Shown: piece by piece, positions 18,675 through 27,245 of the stretch
Layout of the letters: every line of letters starts with the position of its first letter
Numbering within the stretch: the stretch's first letter is position 1
From: Ilumatobacter fluminis
GTDB lineage: Bacteria; Actinomycetota; Acidimicrobiia; Acidimicrobiales; Ilumatobacteraceae
Length of the DNA: 64,000 nucleotides
Direction of reading: 5' to 3'
Assembly (NCBI RefSeq): GCF_004364865.1
Contig: NZ_SOAU01000001.1
Span: 3,256,001 to 3,320,000 of the forward strand
The notes under the pieces: generated by a model
The model's database searches: none
The model's input: only the letters and a program-made list of their open reading frames with translations
Told to the model about the DNA's origin: nothing
Made by a program: the position numbers and the translations under genes

Positions 18675-19901
18675 TCACCCGTCGTGGCCGGCGGCGGCGA
18701 TCGCCGCACTCGCCGCGGCCACGCCCGAGCCGGCCGTCGGGGCGCCGAGGTCGGCGAGCGCCGACTCGATGGCGCCGAGCACGCCCAGCACCATCGGCGC
18801 GTTGACGTGGCCCATGTGGCCGATGCGGAACGAGGTGCCGGGTTCACCGCCGATCCCGACACCGAGGGTCACACCGAACTGATCGCGGCAACGGTGGGCC
18901 AGCGCATCGGCGTCGATCGACCCGGTCCGGATGGACGTGACGGCGTGCGAGCGCTGTTCCGCGACAGCCGCCGTGAACCCGAGACCGCCCTCGGTCGACC
19001 AGGCACGCACCGCAGCCCGGACTGCGTCGGCGAGGCGGACGTGTCGGGCGTAGCGCTCCTCGAGGCCTTCCTCGTCGATCATGCGGAGCGCCTCGCGGAG
19101 GCCGAACAGGTGTGACACCGGCGGCGTGCCGCAGAAGCGGAGGTAGTACGGGCCGTCCTCGGTGCGGTACGTCCAGTCCCAGTACCGCGTGCGCAGGTCG
19201 GCCGACTCGTGGGCGGCCAACGCCTTCGGGCCGGCCCACACCATGGCGAGTCCGGGTGGCGTCATCAGCCCCTTCTGGCTGGCCGAGATCGTGACGTCGA
19301 CCCTCCATGCGTCCATCTCGAACCGCTCGCAGCCCATCGAGGCGATGCAGTCGACCATGAACATCGCCGGGTGGCCGGCCGCATCGATCGCCGACCGGAT
19401 CGCCGGGATGTCGTTGCGCACCGACGACGCCGTGTCGACATGGACCGTGAGCACCGCTGCGATCTCGTGGCCGGTGTCGGCGGCGAGCCGTTCTTCGACG
19501 ACGGCCGGGTCGATCGCCCGACCGAACGGGGCCGTGATCGTCTCGACGCGGAGCCCGTTGAACTCGGCCATCTCGCCCCAGATCGCGGCGAACCGGCCGC
19601 AGTCGAGCACGAGCACGAGTTGGCCGCGCGACAGGGTGTTCGACAGCGCCATCTCCCACCCGGCGTGACCGTTGCCGATCGGGACGAACGCCCGGCTCGT
19701 CGTGCCGGCGATCGCCGGCAGCGCATCGAACACCTCGTCGATGACATCGGTCAGGTCTCCGGCGTAGATGTCGGGCATCGAGCGGTGCATCGCGTTGAGG
19801 ACGCGAGCGGGCATCACGCTCGGACCCGGGATCGCCACGACTTCCGGTCCGGCGGCGAGGAGGGGTGCGTTCGACGGTGGCATCGTCGGCGATTCTGGCA
19901 T
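18675..19901 (-). CDS. Class V aminotransferase (serine/alanine-glyoxylate type)
   Basis: A 408-residue PLP enzyme of the class V family, close to alanine-glyoxylate or serine-glyoxylate aminotransferases. Visible elements are the N-terminal AIPGPSVMPARVLNAM, the cofactor-contact segment IGNGHAGWEMAL, the acidic VDCIASMGC and the Schiff-base lysine in SASQKGLMTPPGLA. The C-terminal domain ends with SFRIGHMGHVN. It is the last gene of a four-gene minus-strand operon (5 bp after the second ROK kinase). In that context it may act on an amino-sugar breakdown product, though the family usually converts glyoxylate with Ser or Ala to glycine. Confidence 0.85.
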   Translation of the reverse strand: MPESPTMPPSNAPLLAAGPEVVAIPGPSVMPARVLNAMHRSMPDIYAGDLTDVIDEVFDALPAIAGTTSRAFVPIGNGHAGWEMALSNTLSRGQLVLVLDCGRFAAIWGEMAEFNGLRVETITAPFGRAIDPAVVEERLAADTGHEIAAVLTVHVDTASSVRNDIPAIRSAIDAAGHPAMFMVDCIASMGCERFEMDAWRVDVTISASQKGLMTPPGLAMVWAGPKALAAHESADLRTRYWDWTYRTEDGPYYLRFCGTPPVSHLFGLREALRMIDEEGLEERYARHVRLADAVRAAVRAWSTEGGLGFTAAVAEQRSHAVTSIRTGSIDADALAHRCRDQFGVTLGVGIGGEPGTSFRIGHMGHVNAPMVLGVLGAIESALADLGAPTAGSGVAAASAAIAAAGHDG

Positions 19902-19906
19902 GCAGG

Positions 19907-20752
19907 TCAGACGGGACGGGCTTCGGCGAGCGCCGCCGCACCGATCAACGCCGGATACTCGGCGGTCGATCGGACCAGCCGCCCGGTACCACCGTGGTCG
20001 ACGTAGCTCGCGGTCATCGGTTCGACGAACTGCGGCCAGGCTCCGGTGATGCCACCGGACAGTGCGATCACGTCGGGAGCGGCCACGTGGAAATAGCGGG
20101 CCATGCCGAGACCGAGATGATGGCCGTACCAGTGCAGCGCCGCCACGGCCGACTCGTCGCCGTGTGACGCTCGCACGGCGATCTCGGCGACGTTCACGTC
20201 GTCGGTGGAGCGCGCTGCATGGTCGGCTCGCAGGCCACGTGTGCTCACGACGTCTTCGAACGTGCCGTCGAGATAGGGCGTGGCCCACAGATCGTCGTGG
20301 CCCGGCTGTGGCACACCGTCGATCAACAGCGCCGAGCCGACCCCGGTGCCGAGCGTGACGGCCCCGACATTGCCGACGGGGCGCCCCTGCTCGACCCACA
20401 TACCGACCGCTGCGGCTGCGGCGTCGTGCACGAAGAACGGCTCGAGCCCCGTGCGGGCTCGCAGCTCGGCACCGAGGTCGACGCCGCGCAGCGCCGCGAA
20501 CTTGTGCTCCATGTGGGATACCCCGGCCTCGAAGTCGAACGGATCGGGCATCGCCACGACGACCGAGCTCGTCTCGTTCGTGACGACGTCGGCGATCAGG
20601 GACACGAAGTGCCCGACGATCGAGGCGGCCGGCTCGGACTGGCGGCTCGACACGGTGGTCGGGTCACCGTCGATCCGGCACGCCGAGACACGGGCGACCG
20701 TCACCGTCGTCCCGCCGACGTCGAGCACCACGAACGTGCGTCCACCGGTCAT
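19907..20752 (-). CDS. ROK-like sugar kinase without the zinc motif
   Basis: A 281-residue protein with the ASKHA/ROK phosphate-1 motif (VLDVGGTTVTVARV), a catalytic-loop-like FFVHDAAAAAVGMW and the GAVTLGTGVGSALLIDG segment. It lacks the CxCGxxGC zinc motif seen in its operon partner at 22635-23570. Some ROK kinases and polyphosphate glucokinases lack that motif too. It probably phosphorylates a hexose or an N-acetyl-sugar. It starts 20 bp after the GH20 gene and ends 5 bp before the aminotransferase. A ROK-fold protein with a non-kinase role cannot be excluded. Confidence 0.75.
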   Translation of the reverse strand: MTGGRTFVVLDVGGTTVTVARVSACRIDGDPTTVSSRQSEPAASIVGHFVSLIADVVTNETSSVVVAMPDPFDFEAGVSHMEHKFAALRGVDLGAELRARTGLEPFFVHDAAAAAVGMWVEQGRPVGNVGAVTLGTGVGSALLIDGVPQPGHDDLWATPYLDGTFEDVVSTRGLRADHAARSTDDVNVAEIAVRASHGDESAVAALHWYGHHLGLGMARYFHVAAPDVIALSGGITGAWPQFVEPMTASYVDHGGTGRLVRSTAEYPALIGAAALAEARPV

Positions 20753-20772
20753 GGCGCCACCCTACGTGCCGC

Positions 20773-22638
20773 TCAGCGGATGGCTGCGGAGCGGCGGTCG
20801 ACCGACGACGGCCCGCCGACGATGGAGCCGGTCCATGCACGCTCGGCGATCGCATCCAGCCTCGGAAACAAGCGATCGCGGATCGCTGCCTCGTCGTGGA
20901 CGTACTCGGTCCACAGGCACGCCTGGAGCCCGACGATGTGGGCGCGCTCGGCGGGCGACCAGCCCGACTCGGGGTCGAACGCGCACACGTCGGCCAGCGA
21001 TGTCGCGCCCGCCCAACTCATGCCCGGGGTCTCCCACGCACTGTTCTCGGCCATGTCGAGGTAGTAGGCCTGACCCGGAGCGATGACGACGTCGAAGCCG
21101 CGGGCAGCGAGTTCGCGATTGATGTCGATCGACTGCCAGCCGACGACGTACCCGTCACCCGGCACGGCACCCCTCGTGCGCGCCGCTTCCTCCCAGGCGC
21201 CCACAGCGCGACCGGTTCGTTCGCGGATCGCCTCGACGACCTCGCGGTGGATGGCCGCCTCGATCTCGTTCGTCGTCGACAGGCCGTTCGCACGCGCCCA
21301 CTCGCGGGCGATCGGCGAACCGCTCCACGCACCGTCGGGGACCTCGTCGCCGCCGACGTGGATCCACGGTGACGACGGGAAGAGCTCGGCGACCGCGTCG
21401 ACGACGTCGGTGATGAACCGCCGGGTCGCCGGGGCGCCGGGCACCAGCACGTTGTCGACGAAGTACTGCACGCTCGTGGCCGCCGAGGTGTCGTCGGGGT
21501 CGCGCAGCTGCGGCATCGCCACCAGTGCGGCATGCAGATGGCCGGGCAGGTCGATCTCGGGGACGAGCACGACACCCAACTCGTCGGCGCGCCGCACCCA
21601 GCGACCGATCTCGTCGGGCGTGTAGCCGCGCCCGGTGGGATCGGCGCCCGAGCCCAGCAGGGGTGGCACCGGCAGGCCGTGGCCACGCCGACCACCGATC
21701 TCGGTCAGCACCGGGTGGGCCGGTACCGGGAGCCGCCAGGCCTCGTCGTCGGTCAGGTGGAGGTGGACTCGCGACAGCTTGCGCCACGCCGCATCGTCGA
21801 TCAGACGCTCGACCACGTCGGGTTCGAACCACTGACGGGCGACGTCGAGATGGACGCCACGCCATGCGTACCGGGGCCGGTCGACGACACGCGCTGCGGC
21901 GGGCAGACCGCACGGCAACCACTGCGCGAGCGTGACGAACGCGTACCGGAAACCGTCGATGTCACCCGCGGTCACCTCGACGGACGTGCCGTCGACGAGT
22001 ATGCGGTAGGCCGACGCCCCCAACCGGGCGTCGAGACGGGCCGACACCGTGGCGATCCCGTCATCGGTCAGGACGGGCCGGCCGCGACGGGTCGTGAGCG
22101 CTTCGGTCGCTCGCCACGCGACATCGGCGCCATCGTCGAACGCGGCGAGGCGAGCCGTCGTCGTCGACGTTCTCGTGTCGTCGGTGACCGCCACGTGCGA
22201 CGGGTACGGCAGCAGTGCCGGGCGATCGTCCGGCGTGTCGCCCAACTGGAGGTCGTGCACGCTCGGCCGAGCGGTTGCGAGCGCCGGCGGGCCCGTCATC
22301 GGGACGACGTCGACCGCGATCGTCGAACCGTCCGCCGTCACGACGTACGACGATGCCGGGCCGTCGTTGGCATGGCGGGCCTGATGGCTGACCTCGCACT
22401 CACCGATCGCCCACGAGGCTCCGGCGGCGAGCGAGGCCGGCTCCGAGGCGGTGACGAGGTGATAGCTGGCCAGCTGTTCGACGAGCTCGATTGCGTCGCT
22501 GTCGATCGGGGTCAGCTGTTGCAGCGACGTGAAGGCGAGCTGCCAGCCGGCATCGAGGTCGATCGCCGCCTCGAATCGGAGTGTGACCCTGCGGGCGATG
22601 TCGTCGTACGACGACCAGAGTGTTCCGGCAGCCGTCAC
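20773..22638 (-). CDS. Beta-N-acetylhexosaminidase, GH20 family
   Basis: A 621-residue glycoside hydrolase 20. Residues about 1-240 form the N-terminal GH20b-like and mixed region. The catalytic barrel starts at RYAWRGVHLDVARQWF, continues with HLTDDEAWRLPV and VPEIDLPGHLHA, and has the catalytic Asp431-Glu432 pair in HVGGDEVP. A later WEEAARTRG and GLQACLWTEYV line the substrate pocket. Such enzymes release GlcNAc from chitin oligomers or glycoconjugates by substrate-assisted catalysis. No signal peptide is visible, so it would act in the cytoplasm on imported oligomers. The GTG start overlaps the ROK kinase stop by 4 bp. Confidence 0.92.
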   Translation of the reverse strand: MTAAGTLWSSYDDIARRVTLRFEAAIDLDAGWQLAFTSLQQLTPIDSDAIELVEQLASYHLVTASEPASLAAGASWAIGECEVSHQARHANDGPASSYVVTADGSTIAVDVVPMTGPPALATARPSVHDLQLGDTPDDRPALLPYPSHVAVTDDTRTSTTTARLAAFDDGADVAWRATEALTTRRGRPVLTDDGIATVSARLDARLGASAYRILVDGTSVEVTAGDIDGFRYAFVTLAQWLPCGLPAAARVVDRPRYAWRGVHLDVARQWFEPDVVERLIDDAAWRKLSRVHLHLTDDEAWRLPVPAHPVLTEIGGRRGHGLPVPPLLGSGADPTGRGYTPDEIGRWVRRADELGVVLVPEIDLPGHLHAALVAMPQLRDPDDTSAATSVQYFVDNVLVPGAPATRRFITDVVDAVAELFPSSPWIHVGGDEVPDGAWSGSPIAREWARANGLSTTNEIEAAIHREVVEAIRERTGRAVGAWEEAARTRGAVPGDGYVVGWQSIDINRELAARGFDVVIAPGQAYYLDMAENSAWETPGMSWAGATSLADVCAFDPESGWSPAERAHIVGLQACLWTEYVHDEAAIRDRLFPRLDAIAERAWTGSIVGGPSSVDRRSAAIR

Positions 22639-23570
22639 CGCTCACTCCCGACGGTCATGAGCGCGGAGCGGTGAGCGCCCAAGGCACCGAGCTCGATACC
22701 CGGCACAGCGGCACGCACGCGTCCCGACAGGTCGATCTCACGCAGGAACGGTGCCCGCCGCTCACGTTCGGCCAGATCGGACCGGACCGCGTCGGCGAGG
22801 CGATCGCCGAGCGCGACCGCAACGCCCCCGCCGAGGACGATGTGTTCGACATCGTTCATGAGCACGGCGAGCTGCACCGCCCAACCGAGCGCGCCGACCA
22901 TGTCGCCGCAGATCTGAGCCGCCGTCTCGGCTGCGACACCGGAGCCATCCGCCGTCTCGAACAGTTCGACGACGGCACCGTCGAGTCCCTCGGCGCGCAT
23001 GCGGGCGATGACGCTACGACCGGACGCGATCGCCTCGATGCAACCGGACTGCCCACAGACACACCGCTCGACTCGGCCGGGCAGGGGTACGTGACCGAGC
23101 TCGCCGGCTGCGCCGACCGCTCCCCGGACGATGTCGCCGGCGACGACCGTGCCGGCAGCGACGCCGGTGCCGATGCTGAGGTAGGTCAAGCTCGAGTCGG
23201 GGGCGAACAGCGCCGTGCATGCACCGAGCGCCGCGGCGTTGACATCGTTCTCCACCCTGACCGGCAACGCCGTCCGATCGGCGAGTCGGCCGGCGAGATC
23301 GAGCTTGCCGTCGATGCCGACGTTGAGCGCCATCGCGACGACACCGTCTCGCACCGTCCCGGGGATCCCGATCCCGATGGTGGACGGTCGCGACGGCGAT
23401 GCCTCGATCGCGGCGGCGACGCGACATGTCAAATCGTCGACGAGCGGCTCGGGGCCGGGCACCGTCGGGGCCACGTCGTGGTGGACGGCCCGGTCGGCGT
23501 GGTCGAACACGACCACACGGGTCGTCGTCCCGCCGATGTCGATCCCGATCCCGTACGAGTTCGGGCTCAT
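22635..23570 (-). CDS. ROK family N-acetylglucosamine/glucose kinase
   Basis: A 311-residue ROK kinase with the ATP phosphate-binding motif GIDIGGTTTRVVVFDH, the ExGH substrate motif (GELGHVPLPG), and the zinc motif Cys-x-Cys-Gly-x-x-Gly-Cys (CVCGQSGCIEAIASG). The NDVNAAALG segment carries the catalytic Asp. ROK kinases of this type phosphorylate N-acetylglucosamine, N-acetylmannosamine or glucose. The gene is first in the operon with GH20, so phosphorylation of GlcNAc released by the hexosaminidase is the natural reading. ATG 23570 is the only sensible start. Confidence 0.88.
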   Translation of the reverse strand: MSPNSYGIGIDIGGTTTRVVVFDHADRAVHHDVAPTVPGPEPLVDDLTCRVAAAIEASPSRPSTIGIGIPGTVRDGVVAMALNVGIDGKLDLAGRLADRTALPVRVENDVNAAALGACTALFAPDSSLTYLSIGTGVAAGTVVAGDIVRGAVGAAGELGHVPLPGRVERCVCGQSGCIEAIASGRSVIARMRAEGLDGAVVELFETADGSGVAAETAAQICGDMVGALGWAVQLAVLMNDVEHIVLGGGVAVALGDRLADAVRSDLAERERRAPFLREIDLSGRVRAAVPGIELGALGAHRSALMTVGSER

Positions 23571-23621
23571 CGCTGCAACGGTCCGGTCGTCATGCCAGCG
23601 CTGATCCTAGATCGCGCCCGG

Positions 23622-24401
23622 TCAGCCGGTGATGGTGAACACGACCCGGTCGAGCAGCGCCGCCGTGGCGGCCGCCGTCGCCCGGTCGACCGGCTCGAGC
23701 GCCTCGGGGGCCTGACGGATGGCGAGTACGTGGTCGACGAGCGGCCCGTACTCCGGCGCTTCCGAGACGAGGTACTCCCCCGCCGCCGACTTCGAGAACA
23801 CACGGCCGGTTCGATACGTGGCGAACATGCGGGCGATGCCGAGCACGCACCACTCGGTGACCTCGGCGTCGAACTGCGATCGTTCGGGGTCGTCGGCTGC
23901 CGCGTTGATCGTCTCCGCCACCTGCTTCCAGTACGTGCCGACGTTGTCGCGCACGAACATCCGGCGGTCGTCGACGTCGGTGACCACCCCGAGCGCCGCC
24001 GGGTCTGGGCCGCGAACGGCGACGCCGTGGACGGCCAACGTGTACCAGGTGATCGGATTGATCTCGAAGCAGTCACCGTCGTGGCGGAACTCGCCGTCGA
24101 GCGACCACGGTCGGTGGAGCGAGATCGGTGCGACGGTGACGTCACCCCACGCCAGGCGGGGCCCGTCGATCGACCGGTCGAGTTCGGCCGTCGCCACGTC
24201 GTGCGCCTCGCGGAGGAGGACAGCGTCGTCGTCGGTGGCAGGGTCGGCGGTGAACGCGACGATGTCGATGTCGGAGCGGGGTTGCCAATCGTCGAGGGCC
24301 AGCGAACCGACGGCGTAGAGCCCCTCGATCACGCCCGGCGCCACCTCGTCGTGGACCGCCAACCATCGGTCGAGCGCGGAGCGGGCCTCGTCGGGGAGCA
24401 T
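23622..24401 (-). CDS. Nucleotidyltransferase-domain protein (AadA-like)
   Basis: A 259-residue protein. The N-terminal nucleotidyltransferase motif is GSLALDDWQPRSDIDIVAF (GS, then DxD). The C-terminal helical part resembles the DUF4111 domain of ANT(3'')/ANT(9) aminoglycoside adenylyltransferases (ITWYTLAVHGVAVRGPDP, then WCVLGIARMFATYRTG). In resistance enzymes this fold adenylylates streptomycin or spectinomycin. Many chromosomal relatives have no shown resistance role, so this is only a homologue. It sits 51 bp upstream of the ROK-GH20 operon on the same strand and diverges from the amidohydrolase gene. ATG 24401 is preferred to an upstream frame extension that looks non-coding. Confidence 0.75.
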   Translation of the reverse strand: MLPDEARSALDRWLAVHDEVAPGVIEGLYAVGSLALDDWQPRSDIDIVAFTADPATDDDAVLLREAHDVATAELDRSIDGPRLAWGDVTVAPISLHRPWSLDGEFRHDGDCFEINPITWYTLAVHGVAVRGPDPAALGVVTDVDDRRMFVRDNVGTYWKQVAETINAAADDPERSQFDAEVTEWCVLGIARMFATYRTGRVFSKSAAGEYLVSEAPEYGPLVDHVLAIRQAPEALEPVDRATAAATAALLDRVVFTITG

Positions 24402-24462
24402 GCGCCCAGTCTGGCGTCGCTCCGACACGTTCGGGCGTGGACCGGCTTGGCAGCATCGGCGG

Positions 24463-25458
24463 ATGACCGCAGCGGCTCCCGGCACACAGGAATGGTTCGA
24501 CCAGGTGGTGGAGGACGTGATCGACCCCGACCGCCCGATCGTCGATCCGCACCATCACCTGTGGAAGCCCGACGGCGCGATCCCGTACGGCATGGCCGAT
24601 CTGCATGCCGACGCCGGCGACGGTCACCACATCGAGCGGACGGTGTTCATCGAGTGCCACTCGTGCTACGACCACGAGGCCGAACCACACCTTCAGTCGT
24701 TGGGCGAGACCCGCTTCGTGGCCGCCGAGGCTGCCGCCGATACGACCGGGCTGATCGGCGGCATCGTCGCCAGCATCGATCTGCGGCGCGACGATCTCGA
24801 CGAACTCCTCGATCTCCACGTCGACGCCGGTGGCGGCCTCTTCAAGGGCGTCCGCCACGCCCTCGCCTCGTGCAGCCGACCCGAGGCACTCCGCATCCCG
24901 GGGCGCGCACCGGCCGACCTGGCCCACCAGCCCGACTTCCGACGAGGTGTCGCCCGGCTGGGCCAGCGCGGGTTCACCTACGACTCGTGGCACTACCACG
25001 ACCAGAACCGCGACTTTCTCGAGCTCGCTCGTGCGACGCCGGGCACGACGATGGTGCTCGATCACTTCGGGACACCGCTCGGGGTCGGTCCGTGGGCCGA
25101 CCACCGCGAGGAGATCTTCGAGCAGTGGAAGGTCGACATCGCCGACATCGCCGAGTGCCCGAACGTGGTGGCGAAGCTCGGCGGGATGGCGATGCCCGAC
25201 AACGGGTACGGCTGGCATGCGGCCGAACGTCCGCCGACGAGTGACGAGTTCGTGGCCGCGCAGCGGGCTCACTACCTGCACACGATCGAGTGCTTCGGCC
25301 CCGAGCGCTGCATGTTCGAGTCGAACTTCCCGGTCGATCGGTTCTCGCTGTCGTACCGAACGGTGTGGAACGCCTTCAAGAAGATCGCCGACGAGTTCAC
25401 CGACGCCGAACAGGACGAGTTGTTCCGCGGCACGGCGTCGAGGGTCTACTCCCTGTAG
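24463..25458 (+). CDS. Amidohydrolase-2 family TIM-barrel hydrolase
   Basis: A 331-residue member of the amidohydrolase-2 (PF04909) family. The N-terminus has the metal motif HHHLW (IVDPHHHLWKP); a barrel with VLDHFGTPLG follows, and the C-terminal FESNFPVDR carries a family Asp. Relatives include 2-pyrone-4,6-dicarboxylate lactonase, L-fuconolactonase and decarboxylases. The HHHLW opening and the NFPVD end look most like the lactonase branch. The substrate is unknown. It stands alone on the plus strand between the nucleotidyltransferase and the pilin gene. Confidence 0.82.
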   Translation: MTAAAPGTQEWFDQVVEDVIDPDRPIVDPHHHLWKPDGAIPYGMADLHADAGDGHHIERTVFIECHSCYDHEAEPHLQSLGETRFVAAEAAADTTGLIGGIVASIDLRRDDLDELLDLHVDAGGGLFKGVRHALASCSRPEALRIPGRAPADLAHQPDFRRGVARLGQRGFTYDSWHYHDQNRDFLELARATPGTTMVLDHFGTPLGVGPWADHREEIFEQWKVDIADIAECPNVVAKLGGMAMPDNGYGWHAAERPPTSDEFVAAQRAHYLHTIECFGPERCMFESNFPVDRFSLSYRTVWNAFKKIADEFTDAEQDELFRGTASRVYSL

Positions 25459-25499
25459 CGCCGGGGGCGCGCTTGCGCAGCCGGGTTCTCGTTCGTCAA

Positions 25500-25560
25500 G
25501 CGATAATCAAGAGATTGCGTTAAGAGTTTAAAATCGATGCAAAGTGGGGATGCTGCAACC
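25500..25560 (+). promoter_or_regulatory. A/T-rich promoter region of the pilin-CBM gene
   Basis: This stretch is strikingly A/T-rich for the window. It holds a TAAAAT box at 25529-25534 that could act as -10 for a start near 25541. No good -35 is seen at 17 bp. A purine run GTGGGGA (25544-25550) lies 10 nt before ATG 25561 and may be the ribosome site. Confidence 0.35.
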
Positions 25561-26715
25561 ATGACGACGCAGCCCTCCCCCACCACCTCGAGCGATCGCG
25601 GGTTCTCGCTCATCGAGATGCTGGTGGTCATCACCGTGCTCGGGATCCTGGCCACCATCGTGGTCTTCGCCGTTCGGGGCGGATCAGACGACGCGCAGGC
25701 GGCGACGATCGCCGCCGACGAGCGCACGATCGAGACGGCGCAGGAGGCCTACGCCGCGCAGTTCGGCCACTACGCCGAGGAGGACGAACTCGTGTCGGCC
25801 GGCCTGTTGCGCGAGGCATCGGAGTTGCACGACGTCGTCGTCGAGAACACCACCTACCGGGTCGTCCGCGCCGACGGCAGCACGACGACCGTCGCCTCAT
25901 CGACGACCGCTGTGCCCGTGACGACCGCCCCGACCACGACCGCGGCCCCGACCACCGCCGCGCCCACCACGACCGCAGCACCCACCACGACCGCAGCACC
26001 CACCACGACCGCAGCACCCACCACGACCGCAGCACCCGCCACGACCGCGGCACCCACGACCACGGTCGCTCCGGCGAAGCCGGTGCCGGCCGGCACGGCC
26101 TGCGTTCTCACGGTGACCGACGCATGGAGCAGCGGCGCCAACGTGACCCTGAAGGTCACCAACGACAGCGATCGCCGCGTGAGCACCTGGGCGGTCGAGG
26201 TCGACACGAAGGGGTATGCGCTGCGGACCTGGAACGCCACCGCCGTCGCATCGGGCACCTCGACCATCGTCTCGAACGCCCGCCACAACGGGACCATCGC
26301 AGTCGGCGCGGCGATCACGACCGGCGGCCAGCTCAGCGGCAGCGGTCTGTCGGCCGGCCAGACCTTCTCGTGCACCGACGTCACGCCAGAGCCCGACCTC
26401 GACGCCGTGACCTGCTCGCTCGACACGACCAGCATCTGGTGGAAGGACAGTGGCGCCGTGAGCCTGACCGTGACGAACAAGGGCACGGTCGACCTCGCCA
26501 GCTGGAAGGTGAGAATCACCACCGGCGAGGTTCCGCTCGGCGGCTGGCACAACGCCACCGTCGCGGCGAGCGATGCCACGAGTGTGACCCTCAGCGGCGA
26601 CGACTGGGACGCCTTCATCCCGGCCGGGGGCAGCTACACGAAGGCCGGCGGCCAGTCGAACAGCGGCCTGACCATCGGTCAGTCGTTCCCCTGCACGGTC
26701 ATCGAGGCCAACTGA
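25561..26715 (+). CDS. Type IV pilin-like protein fused to two CBM2-like domains
   Basis: A 384-residue protein with three parts. Residues 1-14 are a prepilin leader, cleaved at Gly14/Phe15, with Glu19 at the canonical +5 position of the mature pilin (GFSLIEMLVVITVLGILATIV, the last residue omitted from the core count). The hydrophobic helix leads into a short pseudopilin domain with a YAAQFGHYAEEDEL turn. Residues about 107-175 are a Thr/Ala/Pro linker. Two related domains follow, each bracketed by cysteines (Cys181-Cys271 and Cys285-Cys378). They have the CBM2 pattern: TLKVTNDSDRRVSTWAVEV, TWNAT, NGTIAVGAAITTGGQLSG, and in the second LTVTNKGTVDLASWKV, GWHNATV. CBM2 modules bind cellulose or chitin, so this would be a carbohydrate-adhesive pilin. 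ATG 25537 is an alternative start. Confidence 0.8.
   Translation: MTTQPSPTTSSDRGFSLIEMLVVITVLGILATIVVFAVRGGSDDAQAATIAADERTIETAQEAYAAQFGHYAEEDELVSAGLLREASELHDVVVENTTYRVVRADGSTTTVASSTTAVPVTTAPTTTAAPTTAAPTTTAAPTTTAAPTTTAAPTTTAAPATTAAPTTTVAPAKPVPAGTACVLTVTDAWSSGANVTLKVTNDSDRRVSTWAVEVDTKGYALRTWNATAVASGTSTIVSNARHNGTIAVGAAITTGGQLSGSGLSAGQTFSCTDVTPEPDLDAVTCSLDTTSIWWKDSGAVSLTVTNKGTVDLASWKVRITTGEVPLGGWHNATVAASDATSVTLSGDDWDAFIPAGGSYTKAGGQSNSGLTIGQSFPCTVIEAN
25963..26034 (+). repeat. Tandem 18-bp repeat coding the pilin linker
   Basis: Four exact copies of cccaccacgaccgcagca (coding PTTTAA in frame) lie head to tail, followed by one degenerate copy (26035-26052) and preceded by looser variants from about 25905. 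Copy number is expected to vary between strains by slippage, changing the reach of the linker. Confidence 0.9.
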
Positions 26716-26810
26716 GGCCGCAACCGAGTCCGGTTGGAGTGGCCGCCGTGTTCTTCGATCGAAACCAGATCGTTGGGCTCGCAGTGGCCTGACGCCAGGA
26801 GGGCACACTC

Positions 26811-26829
26811 GGCGGAACGAAGCTCCGCC
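26811..26829. terminator. Small hairpin downstream of the 92-residue hypothetical gene
   Basis: GGCGGA (26811-26816) and TCCGCC (26824-26829) form a 6-bp stem with a 7-nt loop, just past the stop of the minus-strand gene ending at 26842. A second small stem, CAACCG/CGGTTG at 26721-26736, follows the pilin stop. Both could serve as weak terminators for these convergent genes. Confidence 0.4.
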
Positions 26830-26841
26830 GGCGACGAGAGG

Positions 26842-27120
26842 TCAGCCGAGCCAACGGGCGGCGAACGCCTCGGCGGAGGCGTCGGCGTGATCGCTCACGA
26901 GTGAGTCGAACGCCGTCTCACCGTTCGTGAGCCACGGCTCGGTCTCGGTGTGCACCACGGTGCCGGACGCTCGCTCGACCACTCGGGCGCGACGCCCGCC
27001 GGTCGACAGGGAGTCATTGGCGCCGAAGCCGACGGCGAACGCCGCCACGGCGAGGATCGGCCGCTTCCAGCCCGGCGTGGGGGCGATCTGCAGGTCGAAG
27101 CGTTCGGCGGCCGTCTCCAT
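26842..27120 (-). CDS. Small hypothetical protein
   Basis: A 92-residue protein of unknown family. It begins METAAERFDLQIAPTPGWKR, has a short hydrophobic stretch (PILAVAAFAVGFGA, residues about 21-34) and ends with an acidic, Ala-rich helix (HADASAEAFAARWLG). Composition and codon use match the neighbours, so it is probably a real gene. I recognise no motif. It converges on the pilin gene and diverges from the DUF222 gene. Confidence 0.55.
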   Translation of the reverse strand: METAAERFDLQIAPTPGWKRPILAVAAFAVGFGANDSLSTGGRRARVVERASGTVVHTETEPWLTNGETAFDSLVSDHADASAEAFAARWLG

Positions 27121-27214
27121 GCTTCGTTCCTACCGGCGAACGCCCACGAAGCCACCAAGATGTACGTGGGGAAGTAGCTTCCAATTATCACGATCTTTAC
27201 ACCTTCATGCTGTT

Positions 27215-27236
27215 GTAGCGAACGTGTGTCTGCTAC
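27215..27236. promoter_or_regulatory. Imperfect palindrome over the DUF222 promoter, SOS-box-like
   Basis: Outer arms GTAGC and GCTAC are perfect inverted repeats, and inside them lies GAAC-GTGT-GTCT. Actinobacterial LexA boxes read GAAC-N4-GTTC, so one half is perfect and the other degenerate. The palindrome overlaps the TACCAT -10 box (27234-27239), which ends 6 nt before ATG 27246. A bound repressor would block transcription. Confidence 0.4.
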
Positions 27237-27245
27237 CATGGATCC

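Noticed and set aside
23622-24401. Aminoglycoside resistance gene
   Set aside because: The nucleotidyltransferase motif alone does not show resistance; the gene is chromosomal in style with no mobile context.
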